NCBI GenBank assembly: GCA_030693705.1
Contig: JAUYAB010000075.1
Location: 60,691 to 124,690, forward strand
Length of the DNA: 64,000 nucleotides
Origin: Ignavibacteria bacterium
GTDB lineage: Bacteria; Bacteroidota; Ignavibacteria; Ignavibacteriales; Ignavibacteriaceae
Direction of reading: 5' to 3'
A program made the position numbers and the translations under genes. Within the stretch, counting starts at the first letter, position 1. Each line of letters opens with the position of its first letter. Of the stretch, positions 1 through 8,714 are shown one piece after another. Below the pieces are notes generated by a model. It worked only from the letters and a program-made list of their open reading frames with translations, had not been told where the DNA came from and ran no database searches.

Positions 1-3000
1 CGCAGCTTCCCGCTTGATTACCATTTATGTTTGTATTCAAAGCGCCGCTAGCGCTTCTTAGAATAATATCCTTCCCGATGAAATTTATATTCTCGTAATA
101 AGTCCCGCTATAAACAACAATCGTATCGCCGCTGCCGGCTGTATTTATTGCTGACTGGATAGATGTAAAATTACCCAAGCCATCTGTTTTCACAGTGTAT
201 GTCTTAGGTGCAGGAGTTGCACTAACTTCATTAGAAAATCCACTTTGGTTTCCGGTACTATCTACAGCGGTAATTCTGTAATAATAAGTCGTTCCGTTAA
301 TAAGGTTGGTAATTGTTTTTGTTGTATCCGTGTAATTAACGCTATCAATTTTTGTACTTGGGTTAGATGAAGTACCGCCGTAAATGCGGTAAACACGAAG
401 ATCGGTTTCAGAATTCTTGTTCCATTTTAATGTTACTTGTTTGTTGCCGGCTGTGGCAGCTAAACTTTGTGGAGACGTTACAATCTTAACGATTGAAAAT
501 ACGTTGTCACTCTTATCAGTAAGATCATTATTTGATGCATCGGAAATTCTTACTCTGCATGTTGTTGCTGAAGTGTTAGGAACCGTCCATGCATAACTTC
601 CGCTTCCGGCTGAAGTACTTGCAATTATCGTTGTCCAGTTTGTTCCGCTGTTGGTGGAGTACTCAAGTTTGATGTTTGAAACGTTTGTGCTTGACCAGCT
701 AATATTTTTTGATGCGTTTGCCTGCCAGCTTTCACTTCCGTTTGGAGTAATAAGTGAAAGAGTTTTGTCGATGGTTGTACCTGCTTTAAGAACCGCTACA
801 CCTCCGGCATTTGTCCCGAACCATTTATTTCCGGAGACGTCAATTGCAACTGTATTAATTCTACTATCGGGTAAACCGGAATTTGTAGTGCGATAAGAAG
901 TCCAGTTTGTTCCGTCAAAAACTCCAACACCACCAAGCGAGCCTGTCCATTTATTTCCCGAATTATCAATCGCTGTTGCAAAGACCCAATTATCTAAATA
1001 GTCAGCCGAACGATCGTAAACGTTCCATGTGAAGCCGTCATATTTTGCAAATCCTCCGGTTGTGCCTAACCATTTATTTCCATATCTGCTGATTGCGATT
1101 GCATGTACCTGGTTATTTGGTATTTGTGAATTAGCAGTTTTGTAAACAGTCCAGTTAGTTCCATCAAATTTAACAAGCCCGCTGTCCAATGTTCCGATCC
1201 ATTTATTTCCTTGTTCGTCAATGGCAATAGATTGAACTGCTTTATATGGCAAACCCGAATTTGAAGGAGTATAAATTGTTCCCGTTGTGCCGTCGAATTT
1301 GGCAAGTCCTTCACTCGTTCCGATCCATTTATTCCCGGAAGCATCGATAGCAAGTGCTTGTATAGCGCCGATAGGTAAACCCCAATCGTTTGTGTCATAA
1401 ACTGTCCAATTTACGCCATCATATTTTGCAAGGTATCTGCTAAAAGTCCCGATCCATTTATTACCCGCGCCGTCTATGGCGATTGCACTAACATAATTAT
1501 ATGGCAAGCCTGAATTAGCAGTTGCATAAACCGTCCAGTTTGTGCCGTCAAATTTTGCAAGCCCGTTCTCTGTGCCTATCCATTTTACTCCGGCGTTATC
1601 TACCGCTATCGACTTGATAGAGTTGTGAGGTAAGCTTGAATTGGTAATATTATACACAACCCAATTTCCATCTGAAATTGTAAATGTGGTATCGCTAACA
1701 TCAAACAATGCTGCGTTGTCAACGTTCGTGGCTCTTACTTTACATTGTGTTGATGGTGTATTAGGAATTGTCCAAGCATAACTACCACTGCTTGCCGGTG
1801 TACTTGCAATTACATTTGTCCAGCTTGTTCCTTTGTCTGTTGTGTATTCAAGTTTTACGTTTGTTACACCGGTGCTTGTCCAGGTAATATTTTGAGTTGA
1901 AGCAGCTTGCCAGGTTTCGGAGCCGTTGGGGGAAGTAAGTTGGAGAGATGCTGCGGGAGTATCATTTTTGAGGCAACGAATATTGTAACCAGCTTTCTCT
2001 TGTTCCTTAGAAGATAGGAACACCCAAATACGATTATCGTTGTATAGTAAGCTGAAGACATAAGCACCTGCAGAATTATTTTCAGAAGAACTCCAAATGT
2101 TAGTGATTAATCCAATTTCATAAAAAGCATCATAATCAATAACCCCTGAATGGGAACCTCCAAGCAACGCTGAGAAACCGCTTGAATTGGTACCTGCTCC
2201 GACTTCCATTCCCTGCCCAACTTCTTTTAGTGCATTTCCATCGTTGCCAACCGCAATTGTTAGTTCTTGGAACTCAGCATTCGTTGGTATATGCCACCCA
2301 ACGGGACAAATACCACGTACACCTGGTGTTACCAAATATGTCATTGCTTCACCCCATTGATATAACCCACCATAAATGTCGCAGTTTACGGTATTATTAT
2401 TATAACAATACTTTTCTACTATCCCGTTACTAGTTTGACTAATCGTACCTTGTATCATTGTTCCAATATCAAGATTTTCTTTTAACCATGTTTGCGTACC
2501 AATTTTTACTGTGTGATATATTTTGCCTCCATACAATAGACCATCGGCACCAATAATTGTAAAAACATTATCACTTTGATCTGAAGTTGCCGCATTATCA
2601 GCATCGCTAATTTTAACTTTACAATTAATTGATTCAGAATTCGGAATTGTCCATGCATAACTTCCACTGCTTGCGGGTGTGCTTGCAATTATTGTACTCC
2701 AGTTTGTGCCGCTGTTCGTTGTGTATTCAAGTTTTACGTTTATTATGTTTTCACTTGACCATGAAATATTTTTTGTTGAGCCAACAAGCCAGTTCTCGCT
2801 TCCATTAGGCGAAGAGAGCGAAATAGAAGGTATTGCTGCATTTTGGGAGAACCAGCTTTCATTTCCGTCATACATATCGTCATTTCCGTCCCGGCTTCCA
2901 TCATAAGCCGTTACAGCTATTTCGTCTGTTAATGATACTCCGCTTAAAATATATGTGTTTACATTACCTACGTCAACTGAATTTGAAAATGTATACCCCG

Positions 3001-4558
3001 TCGGATCGCCCCAATAAATTTTATACCCTGCTACATCTGCTTCTTGGTTTGAGGACCACATTAAACGTACGCCGCCTGAAGCAATTGTTTTTTTAATATT
3101 ATCCGGAGGTGATATTGGTGCAATAGTATCCAATTGAGTAAGAAACGGTGAATAGTTTACGATACTCTTCGTTGGATCATCAAACCAATCATAAATTTGG
3201 GTGCCAATTGAATCAATATTTGTAGTTCCCCAATAATTACTGACAGAGTTAACGTTTCCTCCCCCTTGTGGAACATTATTATAAAAACTAGTGATATTTT
3301 CATTGGAAATAAAGTTATTCTGAAAAGTGAGGGTTGGATTAGAGAACACTTTTATCAATGGTGATGCTGCACTCTTATTTTTGAACAGCAAATTATGAGT
3401 TACATACGTTGGTGGATTACCACTGGAACCATTGATTATGTATGAATTTGAAGTACTTGAATTATAAGCAATTACGTTATTAGCGATATAATTAACTCCT
3501 GCCGCATCGTCAGTGCCAGTAGAAATTCCACCACAATCCCATAAAAAACTATTATTAACTATAATATTGTTTCTTATTTCACTTTGACTTTGAGCTCCGC
3601 CAATAATTATACCAACACCTTGATTATTATAAATTAAATTTTTTCTTACAATCTGATTCACTAACCATCTATTCGCTAACGAGATTCCTCCACCACTATT
3701 TGTAATAAGCTTGTTATACATGATTAAATGAGTACCACAGTAGGATGAAGCAATACCTTCCTCACCATTATTTTGTATTAAATTATTAATAATTCTAGTA
3801 TTAGGTAAACTTGCGTTAACTTCACCAAGGATTATTCCTTTCCACGTATTGCCTTCAATAACGCAATTAATTATTACGCAACTATCGGTTGCAGAGAATT
3901 TAATACCATTACCTATATTATTGCTAATCGTATCATTAAGAATGTATCCCCTACCTGCCCCAATATAAATAGCTCCAGTATTTCCTCCATTTGAAGAGTT
4001 ATTATCACTAATTCTGGAGTTGGTTATTCTTAAATCTAATGTATTTGATAAATTATAACCGCGAATTCCATCAGAATTACCGTTTGAAATATGAGAATAG
4101 TTTATAGATGGATGTGCACCATCTAATCTTAAACTTCCATTATCGCTAACACTTGCTCCACCAGCATATTCAATAGTACAATATTCCAATATAGAACCGG
4201 ATATATAATTACCACTACCATCATATTGTGCATCAACACTGGAATTGGTAAATAAAATATAACCCCAATCTCCGGCTGCCGGGCTCGGTAAGTTGCTTGT
4301 AAAAGTAATTTTGTTATTAGCATTTCCCCGTACAATTAATTCCCCGTCTATTTGCATTGCCTTAAGGCTATTGAATTTAACAACTACTCCCGGTTCAATT
4401 GTTAGTCGTACGCCAGTATTAACTAGGATATTTCCAGTTACTATATAAGGGCTTTCGGCAAGTGTCCATGTTCTATCAGAGGCTATTAAACCACTTACAT
4501 TTGTTTGGGCATAAAAAGCCAAATTCAAAAAAATACAAAGTATAATTAGTTTTTTCAC
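1..4558 (-). CDS. Giant secreted multidomain surface protein, 3' end outside window
   Basis: The frame is open from a GTG start at 4558 (GGAGGAAAT just upstream) to the left edge, giving at least 1519 codons without a stop. A Sec signal (KKLIILCIFLNLAFYAQ) is followed by a right-handed parallel beta-helix (about residues 20-460, many short N-rich coils), an Fn3-like domain (480-566), a Kre9/KNH-type Ig module (SPNGSENW), a FISUMP domain (about 683-866, with WLKENL and CPVGWHIPT), another Ig module, and seven repeats of the type AIDxxGNKWIGTxxGLxKFDG (about 959-1256) that should close a seven-bladed Reg_prop-like propeller. A third Ig module, a second Fn3 and the start of a second beta-helix (from about 1450) follow. 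Likely exported to the cell surface. A type IX sorting domain would be expected at the missing C-terminus, which is inference. No catalytic site was recognised; role unknown, perhaps adhesion or glycan binding. Confidence 0.85.
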   Translation of the reverse strand, partial: MKKLIILCIFLNLAFYAQTNVSGLIASDRTWTLAESPYIVTGNILVNTGVRLTIEPGVVVKFNSLKAMQIDGELIVRGNANNKITFTSNLPSPAAGDWGYILFTNSSVDAQYDGSGNYISGSILEYCTIEYAGGASVSDNGSLRLDGAHPSINYSHISNGNSDGIRGYNLSNTLDLRITNSRISDNNSSNGGNTGAIYIGAGRGYILNDTISNNIGNGIKFSATDSCVIINCVIEGNTWKGIILGEVNASLPNTRIINNLIQNNGEEGIASSYCGTHLIMYNKLITNSGGGISLANRWLVNQIVRKNLIYNNQGVGIIIGGAQSQSEIRNNIIVNNSFLWDCGGISTGTDDAAGVNYIANNVIAYNSSTSNSYIINGSSGNPPTYVTHNLLFKNKSAASPLIKVFSNPTLTFQNNFISNENITSFYNNVPQGGGNVNSVSNYWGTTNIDSIGTQIYDWFDDPTKSIVNYSPFLTQLDTIAPISPPDNIKKTIASGGVRLMWSSNQEADVAGYKIYWGDPTGYTFSNSVDVGNVNTYILSGVSLTDEIAVTAYDGSRDGNDDMYDGNESWFSQNAAIPSISLSSPNGSENWLVGSTKNISWSSENIINVKLEYTTNSGTNWSTIIASTPASSGSYAWTIPNSESINCKVKISDADNAATSDQSDNVFTIIGADGLLYGGKIYHTVKIGTQTWLKENLDIGTMIQGTISQTSNGIVEKYCYNNNTVNCDIYGGLYQWGEAMTYLVTPGVRGICPVGWHIPTNAEFQELTIAVGNDGNALKEVGQGMEVGAGTNSSGFSALLGGSHSGVIDYDAFYEIGLITNIWSSSENNSAGAYVFSLLYNDNRIWVFLSSKEQEKAGYNIRCLKNDTPAASLQLTSPNGSETWQAASTQNITWTSTGVTNVKLEYTTDKGTSWTNVIASTPASSGSYAWTIPNTPSTQCKVRATNVDNAALFDVSDTTFTISDGNWVVYNITNSSLPHNSIKSIAVDNAGVKWIGTENGLAKFDGTNWTVYATANSGLPYNYVSAIAIDGAGNKWIGTFSRYLAKYDGVNWTVYDTNDWGLPIGAIQALAIDASGNKWIGTSEGLAKFDGTTGTIYTPSNSGLPYKAVQSIAIDEQGNKWIGTLDSGLVKFDGTNWTVYKTANSQIPNNQVHAIAISRYGNKWLGTTGGFAKYDGFTWNVYDRSADYLDNWVFATAIDNSGNKWTGSLGGVGVFDGTNWTSYRTTNSGLPDSRINTVAIDVSGNKWFGTNAGGVAVLKAGTTIDKTLSLITPNGSESWQANASKNISWSSTNVSNIKLEYSTNSGTNWTTIIASTSAGSGSYAWTVPNTSATTCRVRISDASNNDLTDKSDNVFSIVKIVTSPQSLAATAGNKQVTLKWNKNSETDLRVYRIYGGTSSNPSTKIDSVNYTDTTKTITNLINGTTYYYRITAVDSTGNQSGFSNEVSATPAPKTYTVKTDGLGNFTSIQSAINTAGSGDTIVVYSGTYYENINFIGKDIILRSASGALNTNINGNQAGSC

Positions 4559-4640
4559 ATTTCCTCCATTATTAAATACTGTATCATAAACAACTTCCGT
4601 TTTTAATTTTTCGCATTACTTAAAAAATAAAACAGTTTAC

Positions 4641-4706
4641 TTTCCTTGTGCCTTGGCGCCTCTGTGGCAATTCTTTTTTCGCCACCAATCCGCCGCGGCG
4701 GAACGG
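4641..4706. repeat. Inverted repeat, CTTGGTGTC/GTGGC family, copy 1
   Basis: Left arm reads CCTTGGCGCCTCTGTGGC and the right arm starts GCCACCAATCCGCC and ends GGGGACACTAAG, so the arms are roughly complementary around an AT-rich centre. The right arm also carries a CCGCCGCGGCGG palindrome. This is the first of five related copies between 4641 and 7881. Confidence 0.7.
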
Positions 4707-4736
4707 GGACACTAAGAATTATTATTTTTATCAAGC

Positions 4737-4787
4737 GCATTACCCTAAAGGGTAATGCTGCACGAATAAAGCATCTTAAAAGATGCT
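4737..4787. repeat. Two adjacent short hairpins
   Basis: GCATTACCCTAAAGGGTAATGC (4737-4758) and AGCATCTTAAAAGATGCT (4770-4787) are near-perfect palindromes separated by 11 bases. They lie between copies 1 and 2 of the larger inverted repeat. Neither is followed by a clear T-run, so they look like dispersed palindromic elements rather than terminators. Confidence 0.6.
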
Positions 4788-4795
4788 GTTAACTT

Positions 4796-4870
4796 TCTCT
4801 GTGCCCTGGTGTCTTGGTGGCAATTATTTTTTTTCGCCACAGATCCGCCGTGGCGGAACGGAGACACCAA
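4796..4870. repeat. Inverted repeat, CTTGGTGTC/GTGGC family, copy 2
   Basis: Left arm CCCTGGTGTCTTGGTGGC; right arm begins CGCCACAGATCCGCC and ends GGAGACACCAA. Like copy 1 it contains a CCGCCGTGGCGG palindrome inside the right arm. It lies downstream of hepT. Confidence 0.7.
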
Positions 4871-5059
4871 ATAAATTATTAAACCAATTATGAGCCGTTT
4901 GATTCCATTATGAGCCCATTGAGCCAACTATGAGCCAACTAATTTTAATACATAATAAATAGAAGAACCTTTGGCACTCATAATCTTTTTAATTAAAGTT
5001 AAACGTTTCCTAATAAAAAGGAAATAAAACACTGTCTTGTTCCTTGCAACAAGGAACCT

Positions 5060-5434
5060 TTATTCTATTTCTTGAATTTCCAGTTTAATTTTTTGCAGTT
5101 CAATCGTTAATCTTGGTAATTCGTTTTTGCATACTTGAAATACAATTTCGTAATCAATGTCTTCATAATGGTGAGAAATTAAATCTCTTAGCCTCATTAT
5201 TTTATTCCATTCAACACCTGGGAATTTGGGCAGCAAGAGTTTATCGAGTTTATCAATGCCTTTGGTCTGTTCACCTATAATTTGCAGCCGTATAGCAATG
5301 GAATCCAGCAGCATTATTCCAAAAGGAGAAGAAACAAACTGATCGGCTGAATTTATAGTATTCATTCTTTCATGGATTATAGAAATGGATTCAAGGATTA
5401 AATCGATTTTTTCCGCAACGATTTCTTTAGACAT
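5060..5434 (-). CDS. hepT: HepT-like toxin (RNase), partner of MntA
   Basis: A 124-residue all-helical protein starting MSKEIVAEKIDL. It carries the HepT motif R-x4-H-x-Y as RDLISHHY. In characterised MntA/HepT modules HepT is an RNase of the HEPN superfamily, and the tyrosine of this motif is modified with AMP by MntA to neutralise it. I chose the ATG at 5434 rather than an upstream in-frame ATG at 5485 because it overlaps the mntA stop by only eight bases (ATGTCTAA), typical of translational coupling; the longer form would overlap mntA by 59 bases. Family assignment is from motif, size and the neighbouring gene. Confidence 0.85.
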   Translation of the reverse strand: MSKEIVAEKIDLILESISIIHERMNTINSADQFVSSPFGIMLLDSIAIRLQIIGEQTKGIDKLDKLLLPKFPGVEWNKIMRLRDLISHHYEDIDYEIVFQVCKNELPRLTIELQKIKLEIQEIE

Positions 5435-5720
5435 AGATGGCTTCCTTTTCAATTCTTTCGGTAAGCGATTTACGCATCTTGTCATGTTTACGAATTAAAT
5501 CCACCTTTTTGCCAAACACATTTTCAAGAAAAATAAGTGTTCCGGCAAAACTGCTAAAGTCCGGTTCTGAAGTTTCGATGATAATATCAATGTCACTATC
5601 GTTCTGCTGTTCATCACGAGCAAAAGAGCCAAATAGTCCTATACGTTTTAAACCATATTCTTTAATAAGCGTGGGTTTAACCTGCTGCAATTTATTTAGC
5701 ACTTCATCTTTTGTACTCAT
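5427..5720 (-). CDS. mntA: MntA-like minimal nucleotidyltransferase antitoxin
   Basis: A 97-residue nucleotidyltransferase with GSFARDEQQNDSDID, which fits the MntA signature G-S-x10-D-x-D for metal and nucleotide binding. MntA proteins neutralise HepT by transferring AMP groups to it. The gene precedes hepT and overlaps it by eight bases, so both are probably made from one message. An AAGGAA box lies about a dozen bases upstream of the ATG. The catalytic residues are all present, so the antitoxin looks intact. Confidence 0.85.
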   Translation of the reverse strand: MSTKDEVLNKLQQVKPTLIKEYGLKRIGLFGSFARDEQQNDSDIDIIIETSEPDFSSFAGTLIFLENVFGKKVDLIRKHDKMRKSLTERIEKEAIYV

Positions 5721-5820
5721 AATATTTAAATTCCTTATAATTTTCTAGCAAATTACTTATTTAATTTTTGAGATACCATCTGTTAAATAGAGAGTATCTT
5801 TATTCTCAGTTTAAAGCTTT

Positions 5821-5880
5821 GTGCCTTGGTGTCCTTGTGGCAAATAATTTCTTTCGCCACAGAGGCACGGAGACACCAAG
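5821..5880. repeat. Inverted repeat, CTTGGTGTC/GTGGC family, copy 3
   Basis: The cleanest copy: CCTTGGTGTCCTTGTGGC on the left and GCCACAGAGGCACGGAGACA, then CCAAG, on the right. Its right end abuts the stop codon of the GxxExxY gene (5882), and it separates that gene from mntA. Confidence 0.8.
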
Positions 5881-5881
5881 G

Positions 5882-6280
5882 TTATAAAATTATTCTACGT
5901 ATCCCATCTTTAATTAAAGGAACATCAAAGTTTATTAAATATCCTAACCGTTTGTCGGTAAGTTTTAAATGGCTAAGTACCTGAGCCATCCAAACCGGAT
6001 TCACTTGTTCTACTGCTTTTAATTCACAGATAACTAAATCCTCAACCAGAACATCTAACCTTAAACCTTCTTGAAAAACTATTCCATCGTATTGTATCGG
6101 AATATCTATTTGCCGTTTAACATTCAGTCCTCTTTTTTGCAATTCATGCACAAAACAGACTTCATAAACTTTTTCTAATAAACCGGGACCTAAATTTTTA
6201 TGTACTTCAAATGCCGCTTCAACAATCAGTTTTCCTATTCTATTTTCATTCTCGGTTAATGGTTCGAATTCTTTGTTCAT
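5882..6280 (-). CDS. GxxExxY protein (PD-(D/E)XK-like)
   Basis: A 132-residue protein with the signature GPGLLEKVYE that names the GxxExxY family, and a later GLRLDVLVEDLVICELKA that resembles the core D...E-x-K of PD-(D/E)XK nucleases. The biochemical function of the family is not known to me; a nuclease-like fold is the usual suggestion. I placed the start at 6280 (MNKEFEPL), preceded by GAAGGA at good spacing; an ATG 15 bases further upstream lies inside the flanking repeat. The gene is enclosed between copies 3 and 4 of the inverted repeat. Confidence 0.8.
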   Translation of the reverse strand: MNKEFEPLTENENRIGKLIVEAAFEVHKNLGPGLLEKVYEVCFVHELQKRGLNVKRQIDIPIQYDGIVFQEGLRLDVLVEDLVICELKAVEQVNPVWMAQVLSHLKLTDKRLGYLINFDVPLIKDGIRRIIL

Positions 6281-6295
6281 AGTGTTTTCCTTCAT

Positions 6296-6355
6296 TGTGT
6301 CTTAGTGTCTTTGTGGCGGTGCTTTTTTGCCACGGAGACACCAAGACACGGAGTA
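6296..6355. repeat. Inverted repeat, CTTGGTGTC/GTGGC family, copy 4
   Basis: Left arm TGTCTTAGTGTCTTTGTGGC; right arm GCCACGGAGACACCAAGACA. It fills the whole gap between the GxxExxY start region and the stop codon of the caspase-like gene at 6356. Confidence 0.8.
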
Positions 6356-7750
6356 TTATTTTCTCTTTACAAAAATGAACTGCCCTCCTTCATCACCGAT
6401 GTTCTTTATCGGTTGGAAGATGGGGGTTTGTTCCGAGTTATTCGCTACGGGAATTTGCAGTTCGTTAAATAATTGTCCCGCAGTTAAATATTGCGATTCA
6501 TTTTCTCTTAAACTTTTTAACAAATAATAAGTAAAGACGGAATGCCCATCTCTTCCGCCATCCATCACCGGTTCGTTTCCACCGGAGGTTAATGCGCAGC
6601 GGGAGGCTCTCCGGTAAACTTCTTTAAAGTATCTGTCAGAATTTTCAAAAGGGACTTCTTCTGTTCTTCCGCGTAAAATATCGCCGCTGAAACAGGCATC
6701 GGAAATTAAAAGCGTGTGGCGAGAACGTATTCCATTTAAATAGGTTTGGAGATCAGGATTAGAAATGTATCCGCTTGTGGATTTTGTAGTAGCATTAGCG
6801 GGAACCCAATAACCGCGGTTGTATTGCTGGTTGAACTCACCGTGTCCCGAATAATAAACCAACACGTTATCATCTTTGGCTGTTTTGCTTGCAAGCGCTT
6901 CAAGTTTTTGAATAATATTATCCCGCGAAGCTTCCTCGTTATAGAGTGTAATTATTTCATCAAAACGGTAATCTTTCAGCAGTACTTCCGAAACCGTTTT
7001 AGCATCATTCACCGCGTTGTTCAGCTTGGGCCAATCACCTTTGTAATTATCAATCCCGATTACTAAGGCATAATATTTCCCGACGGTTACTAATTCTTCA
7101 GATTGGCGCGTAATATAAAATGTGTCTATGGCAGAGTTAAATTTCGTATCAAGGGCTTTAACAATAAGCATGTTATCGCCCATCGCCAGATTCATATTAA
7201 TGGAAAAATCTCCATTCGGTTGAACGAGCGCTCTTCGTTCATTCACTGTAATTTCATAAATGCCGCTTTCGTCGTAAGCATTTCCTTTAATTGAAACTAC
7301 TTCGCTCTTCTTGATTATTTTAAGTCCGCGCGAGACAGCGGGTTCTAATATTGCAATTACAGGAGGGTAAGCGTCCGTCTTGCACATTACTTTTACAATC
7401 GACTTTGAAGTCAATCCGTTAACATCCTTTGCAATAACCGTTATTTCATTTAGACCATCTCCTAAAATGACATTGCCAAAGAACATTCCGCTGCTTAACA
7501 GCGTAGCTTTTTGGGAGTTGATCAATATTTCTGAAATTCCAACTTCACTTTCAGCGTTACCTCTAATGGTGATCGTTCCTTCGTGATGCACATAATCTTT
7601 TGCGTCAAGAAATTTAGGCTCAACGATTGTGATCTTTGGTGGTGTTTGTTTCTTCGCTACCAGACTTCCGGTTTGCGTAGTGCCGGTTATCTGCGCAACT
7701 AGCGAGACAAACAAACTTGATATCACGAAAAGCAACATTGTTTTTTTCAT
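6356..7750 (-). CDS. Secreted caspase-like (C14) protease with Ig-like N-terminal domains
   Basis: A 464-residue protein with a Sec signal at the N-terminus (cleavage likely near VAQ, residue 20), two Ig-like repeats (about 37-120 and 130-215; each ends in a NEITVIAKD- or NMLIVKALD-type strand) and a C-terminal caspase-fold domain (225-460). The catalytic dyad is visible: His303 in YYSGHGEF and Cys353 in ISDACFSGD. Caspase-fold proteases of this type act on peptides or self-process. The signal peptide places this one outside the cytoplasm, unlike cytoplasmic defence caspases. GGAG precedes the ATG. It is the last of a run of same-strand extracytoplasmic genes (12228 to 6356). Substrate unknown. 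Confidence 0.88.
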   Translation of the reverse strand: MKKTMLLFVISSLFVSLVAQITGTTQTGSLVAKKQTPPKITIVEPKFLDAKDYVHHEGTITIRGNAESEVGISEILINSQKATLLSSGMFFGNVILGDGLNEITVIAKDVNGLTSKSIVKVMCKTDAYPPVIAILEPAVSRGLKIIKKSEVVSIKGNAYDESGIYEITVNERRALVQPNGDFSINMNLAMGDNMLIVKALDTKFNSAIDTFYITRQSEELVTVGKYYALVIGIDNYKGDWPKLNNAVNDAKTVSEVLLKDYRFDEIITLYNEEASRDNIIQKLEALASKTAKDDNVLVYYSGHGEFNQQYNRGYWVPANATTKSTSGYISNPDLQTYLNGIRSRHTLLISDACFSGDILRGRTEEVPFENSDRYFKEVYRRASRCALTSGGNEPVMDGGRDGHSVFTYYLLKSLRENESQYLTAGQLFNELQIPVANNSEQTPIFQPIKNIGDEGGQFIFVKRK

Positions 7751-7810
7751 AACTATCTCCTAAATAATAATTTCATAATCTGTACAATCCAGAACCAAAA
7801 AGTTTTCTTC

Positions 7811-7881
7811 TTCGTGTCTTTGTGTCCTTGTGGCTATTCTTTAAATAATTAATGTTGCCACCAAGACTCGAAGACACCAAG
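7811..7881. repeat. Inverted repeat, CTTGGTGTC/GTGGC family, copy 5
   Basis: Left arm CGTGTCTTTGTGTCCTTGTG; right arm GCCACCAAGACTCGAAGACA, then CCAAG. It lies just upstream of the caspase gene, so that gene is bracketed by copies 4 and 5. Confidence 0.7.
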
Positions 7882-8011
7882 TAATCACAAAAGCCTATAA
7901 ATACTTCATAAATCAAAAATCGTTAATCGGTGTTCTTAAATCAATTCTCTTCATTCATCTTAATCAGTAATTAATATTTTCACTTTCAACTTTCAACTTT
8001 TAACTTTCTAC

Positions 8012-8482
8012 TTATTCAGGTCTTGCCGGCGGCAGCGCTGTTGTTGTTGCCGGTTTGTCTTCTGTTTTCTTTTTCAAGAGAAGCACTGCCGCTGCACCTC
8101 CGCCAACTACTGCAGTACCAACATAATAATACCATGGGATTCCACCTTTTACTTCATATGCTGTAATTTCAAAATAATAATCCGTATCAGTTAAAGTTTC
8201 TGTTTCTTTATTCGTCAAGTTCCAAACGATCAGATTTTTTTTGTTTGCGAATTTACCTTTTCCAACATTACCTGATAATGTTGCGGGGATATAATTATAA
8301 GTTGATGAAGAAGATCTCTTCAACGTAACTTTTATCTCGTACTCTTTGTCGGCTTCTCCTTGAAATTCATAACTGATTTGAATTTTATTATCGAGAGATT
8401 CGAATGAGGCGGACATTTTCTGCTGTGCATGGATCGGCGCAGCTATAAATAAGCCGAGCAAGAGAAGTAATAAATTTTTCAT
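8012..8482 (-). CDS. Exported beta-sandwich protein with C-terminal membrane anchor
   Basis: A 156-residue protein of no firm family. It has a signal peptide (MKNLLLLLLGLFIAAPIHAQ), a beta-rich domain of about 90 residues with the pattern YIPATLSGNVGKGKF then IVWNL, and a C-terminal transmembrane segment (YYVGTAVVGGGAAAVLLL) with a short lysine- then proline-rich tail. The GNVG...IVW pattern resembles a beta domain I associate with Ignavibacteria/Bacteroidota secreted proteins that also carry formylglycine-enzyme or caspase domains; this resemblance is by eye only. The start at 8482 follows AAGGTAAAG; a longer reading to 8545 would spoil the signal peptide. It lies between the papain-like and caspase-like genes on the same strand. 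Confidence 0.7.
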   Translation of the reverse strand: MKNLLLLLLGLFIAAPIHAQQKMSASFESLDNKIQISYEFQGEADKEYEIKVTLKRSSSSTYNYIPATLSGNVGKGKFANKKNLIVWNLTNKETETLTDTDYYFEITAYEVKGGIPWYYYVGTAVVGGGAAAVLLLKKKTEDKPATTTALPPARPE

Positions 8483-8714
8483 TTCTTTACCTTTTGTGTA
8501 CAATATTATAATCTGAATGAACCGGAACAAAAAAAATGAGATCAACTAATGAATGATTGAATGTTTGCATGATTGAATGGAAATCATTAAACATCACATA
8601 ATGAAAAATTAAATCCATTCATCCATTTACTTTCATTCATCCATTCTACCGGGTTATTTTCCGCATAATTACTTTTGATAGTTTGCATAAAATATGTCTT
8701 TCACCTATCTAATC
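8483..8714. other. Intergenic, short name-like repeats
   Basis: Contains short alternating copies of ATGAATGATTGAATG and its complement CATTCATCCATT, giving weak inverted repeats (8545-8645). No gene is seen. A related stretch occurs at 45530-45600. Confidence 0.45.

Larger units (their letters stand above)
4559..5059. other. Intergenic repeat-rich stretch
   Basis: No gene is seen. It holds two copies of the CTTGGTGTC/GTGGC inverted repeat (listed separately), two further hairpins, and four TGAGCC direct repeats starting at 4891, 4911, 4920 and 4931. A perfect GTTCCTTG-CAA-CAAGGAAC hairpin (5039-5057) lies just after the hepT stop codon; it has no good T-run on the minus strand, so a terminator call is weak. 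Confidence 0.6.

Noticed and set aside
2182..2433. Plus-strand frame of 83 codons, and other short frames between 600 and 4400
   Set aside because: They lie opposite or in other frames of the long minus-strand surface-protein gene, which shows recognisable domains throughout.
5437..5748. Plus-strand frame of 103 codons opposite mntA
   Set aside because: Antisense to a gene with an intact catalytic motif; no ribosome site and low-complexity translation.
6356..7750. Caspase gene considered as a cytoplasmic abortive-infection effector
   Set aside because: It has a clear signal peptide and Ig-like domains, and no sensor or nucleotide-signalling partner of known defence types lies nearby.
4641..7881. 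Inverted repeats considered as insertion-sequence ends
   Set aside because: No transposase frame lies between any pair, and no target duplications were seen; kept as dispersed repeats only.
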